Source of the DNA: Amycolatopsis nivea
GTDB lineage: Bacteria > Actinomycetota > Actinomycetes > Mycobacteriales > Pseudonocardiaceae
Direction of reading: 5' to 3'
NCBI RefSeq assembly: GCF_004522235.1
Contig: NZ_SDLT01000001.1
Coordinates: 370,570-434,569, forward strand
DNA length: 64,000 nt
Each line of letters opens with the position of its first letter. Within the stretch, counting starts at the first letter, position 1. Shown here one piece after another: positions 31,201 through 39,311 of the stretch. The notes under the pieces were generated by a model, which worked only from the letters and a program-made list of their open reading frames with translations, had not been told where the DNA came from and made no database searches. The position numbers and the translations under genes are program-made.

Positions 31201-31585
31201 AAAGCCGGATGAACCGCTCGACCCAGTCGATCGAGTCGGACATCGGCGTGCCGCTGGGGGAGGTGACCGAGAACGCGACAGCCTCGGCCCCGCTGGTCGC
31301 GCGGATGCCGCCGAGCCGTTCGGCGATCTCGGACAGCGCTTCGTCCCAGCTGATCTCGCGCCAGCGCGGATCCGGATCGGACTTCGGCGTCGTGCGGCGC
31401 AACGGCCGGCGCAGCCTCTCGGGGGAGCGCACGAGCTCCGGCGCGGCGCGGCCCTTCGGGCACAACGCGGCACCGGTCGGATGTGCCGGATCCGGCCGGA
31501 CGCCGCGCAGCGCGCCGTTCTCGACCGTGTAGACCGCGCCGCAGCGCGACCGGCACAACGTGCAGTAACCCCGGATCTCAGGCAT
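28250..31585 (-). CDS. fused molybdopterin oxidoreductase - FAD/NAD reductase - [2Fe-2S] ferredoxin
   Basis: An 1111-residue multidomain enzyme. Cys8, Cys11, Cys15 and Cys42 (CX2CX3CX26C) bind a [4Fe-4S] cluster; Cys141 in ATEICNWHK may ligate molybdenum of the bis-MGD cofactor; the Mo domain extends to about 750. Residues ~770-1010 are a ferredoxin-NADP reductase module (TRSYSLTG, IVLLAAGIGITPFLSY, RFYLCGPESM), and ~1025-1111 a plant-type ferredoxin (SGCRLGQCESC, QCLSCQ). The chain could carry electrons between NAD(P)H and a molybdenum site without partners. Substrate unknown; nitrate reductase-like or other oxyanion chemistry is possible. It faces a GntR regulator. Confidence 0.9.
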   Translation of the reverse strand: MPEIRGYCTLCRSRCGAVYTVENGALRGVRPDPAHPTGAALCPKGRAAPELVRSPERLRRPLRRTTPKSDPDPRWREISWDEALSEIAERLGGIRATSGAEAVAFSVTSPSGTPMSDSIDWVERFIRLFGSPNTLYATEICNWHKDYAHAFTFGSALPAPDYAGTEFAVLWGHNPAKAWLAQSAALAEARTPKLAVVDPRRTASAVRAEHWLRVRPGTDGALALGVARELLERRGHDEAFVRSWTNAPLLVRTDTGRFLRAAEIDPGAAGFAVWDEVAGRAEPYDTNYPASGPERFALHGKRRVRTLAGPVDCVPAFEHYAQACAAWPLDRTEAVTTVEAPAIEAFAADLAEAKSVTYAAWSGVGQHANATQTERAIATLYALTGSYDSPGGNVVLPKLAVAPVTSADQLAPEQRAKALGLQEFPLGPPDQGWVTARNFCRAVLEEKPYPVRALVSFGGNLLLSQPDPNRTAEALRRLEFAVHLDLFENPTARFADLLLPVQTPWEHEAVKAGFEISQAAQEHVQLRPRMTDPVGESRSDTEIVFELAGRLGMGADFFDGRIEDGWDHQLAPLGLTAAQLREQPGGVDLPLQNEYRKYADLAENGAVTGFATPTRRVELYSERLAEHGYPAVPTAEPPVPDARHPLVLTCAKNGYFCHSQHRGISSLRKRSPEPAVDLSAELAAERGIQDGQWVRITTASADVRMRARIDPALHRDVVVAEYGWWQPAPDLALPGSDPLEDGGTNYNLLVGDDAHDPVSGSVPLRSTFCDVRPDEPEPWTGQREFAVERAELETEDIRSVRLKPVDGRAVPEFRAGQHITVAWPDAPGLTRSYSLTGSAKAADGGYAIAVRRVPGGQFSPAVHDRLEPGTQLLVTAPSGGFALPTVHSRPIVLLAAGIGITPFLSYLESLEPASAPESVLHHGSRDRSRHAFRERIAGLAARLPSVQIVDHYSRPGPEESCDFTGRITADRVDAELIRRRARFYLCGPESMLDELTAGLVERGVPRFDIFTEKFHAAPAPVHIPDDATATVRFARSGREATWRAGDGDLLRFAEASGVALPSGCRLGQCESCAVTVLGGTVAHLVAIADDLPADQCLSCQAIPTADVVLDA

Positions 31586-31597
31586 TAGTTACTCCTT

Positions 31598-31618
31598 AGT
31601 AACCGGCTACCGGTTACT
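31598..31618. promoter_or_regulatory. perfect inverted repeat operator between molybdoenzyme and GntR genes
   Basis: AGTAACCGG and CCGGTTACT form perfect 9-bp arms around CTA, 13-33 bp upstream of the molybdoenzyme start. Direct copies of GTTACTCCT overlap both edges (31588 and 31613). This is the expected kind of operator for the FCD-type GntR regulator encoded divergently from 31679. Confidence 0.75.
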
Positions 31619-31678
31619 CCTGTACCCTGCTGGACCTAGGCGGGCGAAGTCAAGCCCGGGGAAGCGGAGGTGCGTCCC

Positions 31679-32320
31679 GTGACGCAGCTGCAGCGCACTA
31701 ACCTGCGCGAACAAGTGCTCGAAGTGGTACGGCAGGCGATGGTGTCCGGCGAACTGCGTCCCGGCGACATCTATTCGGCCGCCGCGCTCGCGACGCGGCT
31801 GGGCGTGTCGAGCAGCCCGGTGCGCGAGGCGTTGCTGACGCTGGTCAACCAGGGCCTGCTGGAACCCGTCCGCAACCGGGGCTACCGGGTCGTCGCGATC
31901 ACCGAACGCGACCTGGACGAGATCTACGAGATGCGGGTGCTGCTGGAGATCCCGGCGACGCTGTCCGCCGGGGCGGCCGCCGGTCCGGACGACCTCGCCC
32001 GGCTGGACGCGCTGGCCGGTGAGATCGAGTCCGCAGCCGAGGCAGGCGATGTCGCGCGCTTCCTGGAGGCGGACCGCCGGTTCCACCTCGATTTGCTGGC
32101 CCTGGCCGGAAACGGGCGGCTGATCGACGCCATCGCCACGCTGCGCGACCAGACACGCTTGTACGGCTTGGAAAAGCTCGCCGAACGCGGCCGGCTGGCG
32201 GACTCGGCGCGGGAACACCGGGAGATGCTGGCGACGATCGCGGAGCGGGACTGGGCTCGGCTGGAGGACCAGGTCCGGGCGCATCTGAAGCACGTCAGGG
32301 CCGAATGGGCGGCTGGCTGA
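31679..32320 (+). CDS. GntR-family regulator (FCD domain)
   Basis: A 213-residue repressor-type protein. The winged helix is at residues ~8-70 (ALATRLGVSSSPVREALLTL), followed by the all-alpha FCD effector domain with the metal/ligand-binding pattern DLDEIYEMR and EADRRFHLDLL. The GTG at 31679 was chosen because GGAGG lies 8 bp before it; the in-frame GTG at 31670 would leave no Shine-Dalgarno. It is divergent from the molybdoenzyme gene, with the perfect inverted repeat at 31598-31618 between them, and very likely controls it. Confidence 0.92.
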   Translation: MTQLQRTNLREQVLEVVRQAMVSGELRPGDIYSAAALATRLGVSSSPVREALLTLVNQGLLEPVRNRGYRVVAITERDLDEIYEMRVLLEIPATLSAGAAAGPDDLARLDALAGEIESAAEAGDVARFLEADRRFHLDLLALAGNGRLIDAIATLRDQTRLYGLEKLAERGRLADSAREHREMLATIAERDWARLEDQVRAHLKHVRAEWAAG

Positions 32321-32336
32321 ACGAGGGTGCGCTGGA

Positions 32337-33191
32337 TCAGGTCAGGTGCCGCAACACCGCCGCCACCGCGGGCCGCGGATCGCCCGGGTGGGTCGCGGTG
32401 ATGTTCCAGGTCGGGCCGCCGCGCGTGAACCGGCGGCCGGTGAGGTCGGGGAACTGCGCGGCGACGGACACCGGCAGCACGCAGCCGCCGAGGTCGTGCC
32501 GGACCAGTTCCGCCGCGGCGGACGCGTCGGTGACCTCGTGCACGACGGTCCGGCGCACCCGAGCCGACTGGAAAGTCCGGTCGGTGGCCTCCCGGATCGC
32601 CCAGCCCGGCGCGAAATCGACCACCGCGGTACCGGCGGCTTCGGCGGCCGACACCGGCCGGTCCGCTGCTCCGTCGCCGGCTGCGGTGACCAGCACCATC
32701 TCCTCCCGCCGGACCGGGCGGCTGACCAATCCGTCGCTCGGGGCGCACCCCGCGACGGCGACCATGATGTCCACAGTGGACGTCACGACCGCCTCGCGGA
32801 GCTGATGCGGCGGCGCGGTCCGCACCAGCACTCGCACGCCGGGGTGATCCCGGCGCAACGCGCTCAGCGCCCGGTGCGGTTCCGGCCACGCCCCGGGCAT
32901 GACCCCGATCCGGACCTCGCCGGTGATCTCCCACCGCGCCCGGTCGACGGTGGCCCGAGCGTGGCTGGCCGCCTCCAGCGCCGCTCGCGCCGCCGGGAGA
33001 AACGCTTTGCCCGCAGGCGTCAGCGCGACCCGGTGGGTAGTGCGCTCGAACAGTTCAGTGCCCAGATCGCGTTCGAGCGCACGGACCACAGTGGACACTG
33101 TCGACTGCACGGTATGCAGCCGACGCGCGGCAGCGGTGAACCCGCCCTCCTCGGCCACCGCCACGACGGTTTCCAGCTGCCGCAGGTCCAT
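32337..33191 (-). CDS. LysR-family transcriptional regulator
   Basis: A 284-residue LysR protein. The N-terminal helix-turn-helix is MDLRQLETVVAVAEEGGFTA with ARRLHTVQSTVSTVVRALE, and a periplasmic-binding-like effector domain covers ~90-284. It ends close to the convergent GntR stop (16 bp) and lies 51 bp downstream of sucD on the same strand. There is no divergently transcribed neighbour, which is unusual for LysR, so its target may be itself, sucCD or a distant gene. Confidence 0.92.
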   Translation of the reverse strand: MDLRQLETVVAVAEEGGFTAAARRLHTVQSTVSTVVRALERDLGTELFERTTHRVALTPAGKAFLPAARAALEAASHARATVDRARWEITGEVRIGVMPGAWPEPHRALSALRRDHPGVRVLVRTAPPHQLREAVVTSTVDIMVAVAGCAPSDGLVSRPVRREEMVLVTAAGDGAADRPVSAAEAAGTAVVDFAPGWAIREATDRTFQSARVRRTVVHEVTDASAAAELVRHDLGGCVLPVSVAAQFPDLTGRRFTRGGPTWNITATHPGDPRPAVAAVLRHLT

Positions 33192-33242
33192 CCGTCCTCC
33201 TGGGTTCGTCCTTGAACCACTCCGGTCGTAGTACTACGCGTG

Positions 33243-34130
33243 CTACGCGCTGGTCCCGGCGAGTACCTCGCGCACCAGCCGCGCGGTTTCGCTCGGCGTG
33301 CGCCCCACCCGGATCCCGGCCGCCTCGAGTGCTTCCTTCTTGGCCGCCGCCGTCCCGGAGGACCCGGACACGATCGCTCCCGCGTGTCCCATGGTTTTGC
33401 CTTCGGGAGCGGTGAATCCCGCGACGTACCCGACGACCGGCTTCCGGACGTTCTCCCGCACGTACGCCGCCGCGCGCTCCTCCGCGTCACCGCCGATTTC
33501 GCCGATCAGCACGATCACATCGGTGTCCGGGTCCTTTTCGAACGCCTCGACCGCGTCGATGTGCGTGGTGCCGATGACCGGGTCGCCGCCGATGCCGATG
33601 CAGCTGGAGAAACCGATGTCGCGGAGTTCGTGCATGAGCTGATAGGTGAGCGTGCCGGACTTCGACACCAGCCCGATCCGTCCCGGGCCGGTGATGTCAG
33701 CGGGAATGATCCCGGCGTTCGACAGCCCGGGGGAGATGAGCCCGGGACAGTTGGGTCCGATGATCCGGGTGCGGCTGTCACGCGCGTGCGCCCAGAACGC
33801 GGCGGAATCGTGCACCGGCACGCCCTCGGTGATCACCACCGCGAGCCCGATGCCCGCGTCGACCGCTTCGAGCACCGCGTCCTTCACGAACGGCGGCGGC
33901 ACGAACAAGACCACTACATCCGCACCGGTCTCCGCCATCGCTTCGGCGACGCCACCGAAGACCGGCAGCTCGTGCCCGTCAAGGGAAACTGTCTGCCCGG
34001 CCTTGCGCGGATTGACCCCGCCCACGACATTCGTGCCCGCTGCCAGCATCCGGCGGGTGTGCTTGGTCCCTTCCGCGCCGGTGATGCCGGAAACGAGGAC
34101 CCGGCTGGTGCTGTCGAGGAAAATCGCCAT
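33243..34130 (-). CDS. sucD: succinyl-CoA synthetase alpha subunit
   Basis: A 295-residue CoA-ligase alpha subunit. [19 protein letters not shown] binds Co[12 protein letters not shown] is the family signature, and [20 protein letters not shown] contains the His that becomes phosphorylated. It forms succinyl-CoA from succinate, CoA and a nucleoside triphosphate with SucC, whose gene ends 3 bp upstream. Its position next to oxalate genes suggests, but does not prove, a supply of succinyl-CoA for CoA transfer. Confidence 0.95.
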   Translation of the reverse strand: MAIFLDSTSRVLVSGITGAEGTKHTRRMLAAGTNVVGGVNPRKAGQTVSLDGHELPVFGGVAEAMAETGADVVVLFVPPPFVKDAVLEAVDAGIGLAVVITEGVPVHDSAAFWAHARDSRTRIIGPNCPGLISPGLSNAGIIPADITGPGRIGLVSKSGTLTYQLMHELRDIGFSSCIGIGGDPVIGTTHIDAVEAFEKDPDTDVIVLIGEIGGDAEERAAAYVRENVRKPVVGYVAGFTAPEGKTMGHAGAIVSGSSGTAAAKKEALEAAGIRVGRTPSETARLVREVLAGTSA

Positions 34131-34133
34131 CGT

Positions 34134-35294
34134 TCAGCCCTCCGTCCCGGCCGCGAGCTTGGCCGCTTCGCGCGCGGCGTCGTCCATCGTCGCGACGACT
34201 GTCACCAGCGGATGCGCAGCCTCGTCGAGGATCCGCCTTCCTTCCGCGACGTTGTTCCCGTCGAGCCGGACCACCAGCGGTTTCGTCGCGCGATCGCCCA
34301 GCAGCGCCAGCGCTTTCACGATGCCGTCCGCGACCGCGTCGCACGCAGTGATGCCGCCGAAGACGTTCACGAACACACTGCGCACGTCCGGATCCCCGAG
34401 GATCACCCCGAGCCCGGCCGACATGATCTCCGCGGACGCCCCGCCGCCGATGTCGAGGAAATTCGCCGGCCCGACCGCGCCCGCGTCCCGCGCCGCGGCA
34501 GCCACTACATCCAGAGTGGACATCACGAGCCCGGCGCCGTTGCCGATCACGCCGATGTCGCCGTCGAGCTTCACGTAGTTGAGCCCCTGCTCGGCGGCCT
34601 GCTGCTCGAGCGGATCCCCAGTCTCCGTTTCCGCGAACGCCCGATGCCCGGGATGCCGGAACGCGGCGTTGCCGTCCAGCGTGACCTTCCCGTCGAGCGC
34701 GACGATCTCCCCGCCGCGCGTGCGGGCGAGCGGATTGACCTCGACGAGCGTCGCGTCCTCGGCGGTGAACACGTCCCACAACCGGACCAGCACCCCAGCC
34801 GCTTCGACCGGAAGCCGTGCCGCCGCCGCGATCCGGCGCGCTTTGACGAGGTCGACCCCGACCCGGATGTCGATCGGCACCTTGACCAGCGCCTCCGGCC
34901 GGGTCGCGGCGACCTCCTCGATGTCCATCCCGCCCGCCGCCGACGCCATCGCGAGGAAACTCCGGTCGGCGCGGTCGAGGAGATAGGAGACGTAGTACTC
35001 CTCGGCGATATCGCTGGCCTCGGTCACGAGGACGCGATGCACGCGGTGCCCTTTGATGTCCATCCCGAGGATCTCGCCGGCGACCGCCGCCGCGTCCTCG
35101 GGCCGGGCCGCGAGCTTGACCCCGCCCGCCTTGCCCCGCCCGCCGGTCTTGACTTGCGCCTTGACGACAACCGGCCCGCCGATCTCGACGGCCGCGGCGC
35201 GCGCTTCGTCCGGCGTCGCGGCCACGCGGCCACGGGGAACCGGCACGCCGTGCGCAGCGAAGAGGTCGCGCGCTTGGTGTTCCAAGAGGTCCAT
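34134..35294 (-). CDS. sucC: succinyl-CoA synthetase beta subunit
   Basis: A 386-residue ATP-grasp subunit: [20 protein letters not shown] at the N-terminus, [17 protein letters not shown] in the nucleotide fold, [19 protein letters not shown] for metal/phosphate binding and [14 protein letters not shown] in the C-terminal CoA-ligase fold. It partners with SucD directly downstream. AAGGAATTCCG before the ATG at 35294 supplies the ribosome site. Whether it is the genome's only sucC or a second, cluster-specific copy cannot be told here. Confidence 0.95.
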   Translation of the reverse strand: MDLLEHQARDLFAAHGVPVPRGRVAATPDEARAAAVEIGGPVVVKAQVKTGGRGKAGGVKLAARPEDAAAVAGEILGMDIKGHRVHRVLVTEASDIAEEYYVSYLLDRADRSFLAMASAAGGMDIEEVAATRPEALVKVPIDIRVGVDLVKARRIAAAARLPVEAAGVLVRLWDVFTAEDATLVEVNPLARTRGGEIVALDGKVTLDGNAAFRHPGHRAFAETETGDPLEQQAAEQGLNYVKLDGDIGVIGNGAGLVMSTLDVVAAAARDAGAVGPANFLDIGGGASAEIMSAGLGVILGDPDVRSVFVNVFGGITACDAVADGIVKALALLGDRATKPLVVRLDGNNVAEGRRILDEAAHPLVTVVATMDDAAREAAKLAAGTEG

Positions 35295-35439
35295 CGGAAT
35301 TCCTTCCTTGCGGGCGGGGGAGCGGGTTCTTCGGGGTTGGTGGTTCTGCGGTAGCGGAGCGATTGCTGGTTCGGCTGCGGGTTCTGGCAGGGCCGTGGAT
35401 AGCTGGTCTGGATAGCTGGGGCTGGATGGCCGCGCGGCG

Positions 35440-35700
35440 AACGACTCGGCGGCCCGGTGCCGCGCGAGCGACCGACCTTCGAACCGGCCGCCGCGCCGCA
35501 GCCAGTTCAGCCGAGCGGCCCGGCGGGCTTGCTGCCGTGCCGCAGCCCGCTCGGCTGAGCGATCCGACGGGCTAGCGCCGCCGTGCCACCGAGCCACCTC
35601 GCCCGAGCGGCCCGACGGGCTAACCGCCGTGCCACAGCAAGCTCCGCCGAGCGGCCCGACGGCTAGCCGCGGTACCACCGAGCACCTCGGCCGAGCAACG
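35440..35700. repeat. imperfect repeats with CCGAGCGGCCCGACGGGCTA core
   Basis: At least three direct copies of CCGAGCGGCCCGRCGG-type units (near 35509, 35600, 35647) and one inverted copy (near 35545) fill the gap between sucC and the oxalate operon promoter. Each is followed by GCCGTGCCAC or a variant. No coding potential is convincing. Confidence 0.65.
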
Positions 35701-35893
35701 ACGCCCGCCTTGTCACCAAACCCCGGCCGATGAGCCGCCCCGCCGCGCGCGTCGCACAGCAGGCCGACCCCGCGAATCAGCCGGCGAGCCGCCCGTCGAA
35801 GCCGGTGGCGGATCGTCCGGTCGGTCGGCCGGACAAACCTGCGGATGCCCCTGGACAGCGGGCGGCTCGAAGAGTAAGTCTAATGCCTACCTC

Positions 35894-35915
35894 ATACGGT
35901 ATGCAATCTACAGTC
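35894..35915. promoter_or_regulatory. GntR-type operator in the oxc promoter
   Basis: ATACGGTATGCAATCTA at 35894-35910 matches ATACTGTATGCAATCTA at 48737-48753 in 16 of 17 positions, and the match continues imperfectly for five more bases. ATAC-N-GTAT is a palindromic core. It lies ~120 bp before the oxalyl-CoA decarboxylase ATG. GTATGCAA also occurs in front of the GntR gene of this cluster (43917-43924), so that regulator is the likely binder. Confidence 0.7.
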
Positions 35916-36032
35916 TTCGGCGACGAGCCGCTGACCTGCGGCGACAGATCCGGCGGGCCGCGGAGAGGCACGAGCAGACCGGGACGAGCGCGCGGGTCAG
36001 AGAGGTCCGGCGCGGGACAGGAGGAGTTGCGC

Positions 36033-38063
36033 ATGTCGCCCACCACGACCGGCCGGCAAGCAGGCCAGCACACCGGCGAGAACGCCAGCGGGCAGACCGG
36101 GGAGAAGACCGAGGCGAACCCCGTCGGCGAAGCCAGCGAGAACCCGCAAACTAGCCAGAGCGCCAGAGACGAGAATCGGCAAACTAGCCAGAGCGCCGGA
36201 GACGAGAATCGGCAAGCCAGCCCGAGCGCCGGGGACAAGGACCAGCAAACCAGCCCGAGCGCCGGAAGCAAGGCCAGCAACGAAACCCGCCAAAGCGCCG
36301 GACACAAGGCCAGCGAGAACGGGCAAACCAGCCGGAGCAACCCGGGCAAAGCCAGCGAGACTGCAGGTCAGCACCCGGCCACCACCGGGGGAGCGCCGGA
36401 CACAATCTCCGGCGGCCACCTGGTCGCGAAAGCCCTGAAGGCCGAAGGCGTGGACACCATCTTCACCCTCTGCGGCGGCCACATCATCGACATCTACGAC
36501 GGCTGCGTCGACGAGGGCATCAGCGTCATCGACGTCCGCCACGAGCAGGTCGCGGCGCACGCGGCCGACGGGTACGCGCGGATCACCGGCCGCCCGGGGT
36601 GTGCGGTGGTCACGGCGGGGCCGGGGACGACGGACGCGGTCACGGGTGTCGCGAACGCGTTGCGCGCGGAGAGTCCAATGCTGCTGATCGGCGGCCAGGG
36701 CGCGTTGAGCCAGCACAAAATGGGCTCGCTGCAGGACCTCCCGCACGTGGACATGATGACCCCGATCACCAAGTTCGCCGCCACCGTCCCGCACACCGCG
36801 CGGGCCGCTGACCTGGTGTCGATGGCGTTCCGCGAAGCCTTCGCGGGCGCGCCCGGACCGTCCTTTTTGGAGATTCCCCGCGACGTCCTCGACGCGCGCG
36901 TGCCGGCGGAGAACGCGCGCATCCCGCAGTCCGGCCGCTATCGGGCCTCCACGCGCAACGCGGGCGATCCGGCAGACGTGGAAAAGCTCGCGGATCTGCT
37001 GGTGCACGCCAAGAAACCGGCGATTCTGCTCGGCAGCCAAGTCTGGACGACTCGCGCCACCGAGCCCGCGACGGAACTCGTGCGCGCGCTGAACATCCCG
37101 GCCTACATGAACGGCGCCGGCCGCGGAACTCTGCCTCCGGGCGATCCGCACCATTTCCAGCTTTCCCGCCGTTATGCCTTCGACAACGCGGACGTGATCG
37201 TCATCGTCGGCACGCCGTTCGACTTCCGGATGGGTTACGGCAAAAGGCTTTCCTCGGACGCGAAAGTGGTGCAGATCGACCTCGACTACCGAACTGTCGG
37301 CAAGAACCGCGACATCGACCTCGGCATTGTCGGCGACGCGGGACAGATCCTCGCCGCGGTCGCGGACGCTGCGTCCGGCCGGGTGGACAACGGGGCGGTG
37401 GGGCGCAAGCAGTGGCTGGAGGAATTGCGGGCGGTCGAAGAAAAAGCCAAGCAGAAGCGGTTGCCGCAGCAGCATTCCGACGCGAATCCGATCCATCCGT
37501 ACCGGCTGGTGCACGAGATCAACGAGTTCCTGACCGAGGATTCGATCTACATCGGCGACGGCGGCGACATCGTCACCTTCTCCGGCCAGGTCGTGCAGCC
37601 GAAGGCACCGGGGCACTGGATGGATCCCGGTCCACTCGGGACACTCGGTGTCGGGATTCCGTTCGTGCTGGCCGCGAAACACGCGCGGCCGGACCAAGAG
37701 GTGGTCGCGCTCTTCGGTGACGGGGCGTTTTCCCTTACCGGGTGGGATTTCGAGACGCTCGTGCGGTTCGACCTGCCGTTCGTCGGGATCGTCGGCAACA
37801 ACTCGTCGATGAACCAGATCCGTTACGGCCAGGCGCAGAAATACGGCTTGGCCCGCGAACGCATCGGCAACACCCTCGGCGACGTCCCCTACGACCAGTT
37901 CGCCCGGATGCTCGGCGGCTACGGCGAGGAGGTCCGCGACCCGGCGGACATCGCCCCGGCACTGCGCCGCGCCCGGGAATCCGGCAAGCCGTCGCTGATC
38001 AACGTCTGGGTCGACCCGGACGCCTACGCCCCCGGAACCATGAACCAGACGATGTACAAGTAG
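36033..38063 (+). CDS. oxc: oxalyl-CoA decarboxylase with repetitive N-terminal extension
   Basis: A 676-residue ThDP enzyme that turns oxalyl-CoA into formyl-CoA and CO2. The catalytic part begins near residue 124 ([16 protein letters not shown]); [15 protein letters not shown] holds the activating Glu, [14 protein letters not shown] follows, and [13 protein letters not shown] to NNSSMNQ is the ThDP/Mg motif. The first ~123 residues are a polar Ser/Gln/Gly/Asn-rich, probably disordered tail with four 11-residue repeats; normal enzymes lack it. GGAGGAG lies 6 bp before the ATG at 36033, and no internal Met precedes the catalytic core. The CoA-transferase gene follows after 16 bp. Confidence 0.94.
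   Translation: MSPTTTGRQAGQHTGENASGQTGEKTEANPVGEASENPQTSQSARDENRQTSQSAGDENRQASPSAGDKDQQTSPSAGSKASNETRQSAGHKASENGQTSRSNPGKASETAGQHPATTGGAPDTISGGHLVAKALKAEGVDTIFTLCGGHIIDIYDGCVDEGISVIDVRHEQVAAHAADGYARITGRPGCAVVTAGPGTTDAVTGVANALRAESPMLLIGGQGALSQHKMGSLQDLPHVDMMTPITKFAATVPHTARAADLVSMAFREAFAGAPGPSFLEIPRDVLDARVPAENARIPQSGRYRASTRNAGDPADVEKLADLLVHAKKPAILLGSQVWTTRATEPATELVRALNIPAYMNGAGRGTLPPGDPHHFQLSRRYAFDNADVIVIVGTPFDFRMGYGKRLSSDAKVVQIDLDYRTVGKNRDIDLGIVGDAGQILAAVADAASGRVDNGAVGRKQWLEELRAVEEKAKQKRLPQQHSDANPIHPYRLVHEINEFLTEDSIYIGDGGDIVTFSGQVVQPKAPGHWMDPGPLGTLGVGIPFVLAAKHARPDQEVVALFGDGAFSLTGWDFETLVRFDLPFVGIVGNNSSMNQIRYGQAQKYGLARERIGNTLGDVPYDQFARMLGGYGEEVRDPADIAPALRRARESGKPSLINVWVDPDAYAPGTMNQTMYK
36147..36278 (+). 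repeat. 33-bp coding minisatellite in the oxc N-terminal extension
   Basis: Four head-to-tail 33-bp units encode [33 protein letters not shown] and [11 protein letters not shown] (residues 39-82), with degenerate units continuing to ~110. The first two copies are almost identical in DNA, indicating recent slippage or unequal exchange. The number of units probably varies between strains. Confidence 0.9.
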
Positions 38064-38079
38064 TCGGGAGGAGCCGAAG

Positions 38080-39309
38080 ATGGGAAAGGCACTGGAGGGC
38101 GTCCGCGTCCTCGACATGACCCACGTCCAATCCGGACCGTCGTCGACGCAGATCCTCGCCTGGCTCGGCGCGGACGTCGTGAAGCTCGAAACCCCCGGAC
38201 GCGGCGACATCACCCGCGGCCAGCTGCGCGATCTGCCCGGAGTGGACAGTCTCTACTTCACGATGCTGAACGCCAACAAGCGCAGCATCACGCTCAACAT
38301 GAAAAGCGAGCAGGGCAAGGAAGTCTTCACCAAGCTGGTGTCCTCAGTGGACGTGCTGGTGGAGAACTTCGGACCCGGTGTCGTGGATCGTTTCGGGTTC
38401 TCCTGGGATCGGCTCCGCGAGATCAACGAGCGGCTGATCTACGCGTCCATCAAGGGTTTCGGCCCGGGCCGGTATGCGAATTTCAAGGCCTACGAGGTGA
38501 TCGCGCAGGCGATGGGCGGCTCGATGAGCACGACTGGCTTCGAGCAGGGACCGCCCACCGCGACCGGCGCGCAGATCGGCGATTCGGGCACCGGCATCCA
38601 CCTTGTCGCGGCGATTCTGGCGGCGCTGTACCAGCGCACGAGCACCGGGCGCGGCCAGCGGGTGCAGGTCGCGATGCAGGACGCCGTGCTCAACCTGTGC
38701 CGGGTCAAGCTGCGCGACCAGCAGCGGCTGGCGCACGGGCCGCTGGGGGAGTACCCCAACGAACGGTTCGGCGACGAGGTGCCGCGGTCGGGCAACGCGT
38801 CCGGCGGCGGCCAGCCGGGCTGGGCGGTGCGGTGCGCGCCGGGCGGGCCCAACGACTACATCTACGTCATCGTCCAGCCGGTCGGCTGGGCTCCGCTGAC
38901 CGAGCTGATCGGGCGCCCGGAACTCGCCGAGGACCCGGACTGGGCGACCCCGGAGGCCCGGCTGTCCAAACTGGACAAAGTGTTCGCGATGGTCGAGGAA
39001 TGGACCGAACAGCGCACCAAATGGGAGGTCATGGAGCTGCTCAACGCCCGTAACATCCCTTGTGGACCGATTCTGTCCACTAAGGAGCTGATCGAGGACG
39101 AGACGCTGGCCGAGCTGGGGTCGGTGGTCGAGGTGCCGCATCCGGAGCGCGGCGCGTTCAAGACCGTCGGCTGCCCGTTGAAGCTGTCCGATTCGCCGGT
39201 GGAGGTCGAGCGTTCTCCGTTGCTGGGCGAGCACAACGACGAGGTGCTCAGCGAACTCGGCTACAGCGCGGCGGATGTCGAGCAGCTGCGCACGGCGGGC
39301 GTGATCTGA
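38080..39309 (+). CDS. frc: formyl-CoA:oxalate CoA-transferase
   Basis: A 409-residue class III (family III) CoA-transferase. [35 protein letters not shown] and [19 protein letters not shown] are typical; the catalytic Asp lies in [10 protein letters not shown] near residue 169, and [11 protein letters not shown] corresponds to the glycine loop that closes over the active site in Frc. It makes oxalyl-CoA by moving CoA from formyl-CoA to oxalate, feeding Oxc encoded 16 bp upstream. GGGAGGAG precedes the ATG. Confidence 0.95.
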   Translation: MGKALEGVRVLDMTHVQSGPSSTQILAWLGADVVKLETPGRGDITRGQLRDLPGVDSLYFTMLNANKRSITLNMKSEQGKEVFTKLVSSVDVLVENFGPGVVDRFGFSWDRLREINERLIYASIKGFGPGRYANFKAYEVIAQAMGGSMSTTGFEQGPPTATGAQIGDSGTGIHLVAAILAALYQRTSTGRGQRVQVAMQDAVLNLCRVKLRDQQRLAHGPLGEYPNERFGDEVPRSGNASGGGQPGWAVRCAPGGPNDYIYVIVQPVGWAPLTELIGRPELAEDPDWATPEARLSKLDKVFAMVEEWTEQRTKWEVMELLNARNIPCGPILSTKELIEDETLAELGSVVEVPHPERGAFKTVGCPLKLSDSPVEVERSPLLGEHNDEVLSELGYSAADVEQLRTAGVI

Positions 39310-39311
39310 CG

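Noticed and set aside
31670..31678. Earlier GTG start for the GntR gene at 31670
   Set aside because: It overlaps the GGAGG that is ideally placed for the GTG at 31679.
33240..35354. A 704-codon plus-strand open frame opposite sucCD
   Set aside because: It is antisense to two highly conserved genes and shows no protein-like pattern.
35730..36032. Upstream extension of the oxc reading frame to an ATG at 35730
   Set aside because: It would cross the promoter/operator region and has no ribosome site; the ATG at 36033 has a strong GGAGGAG.
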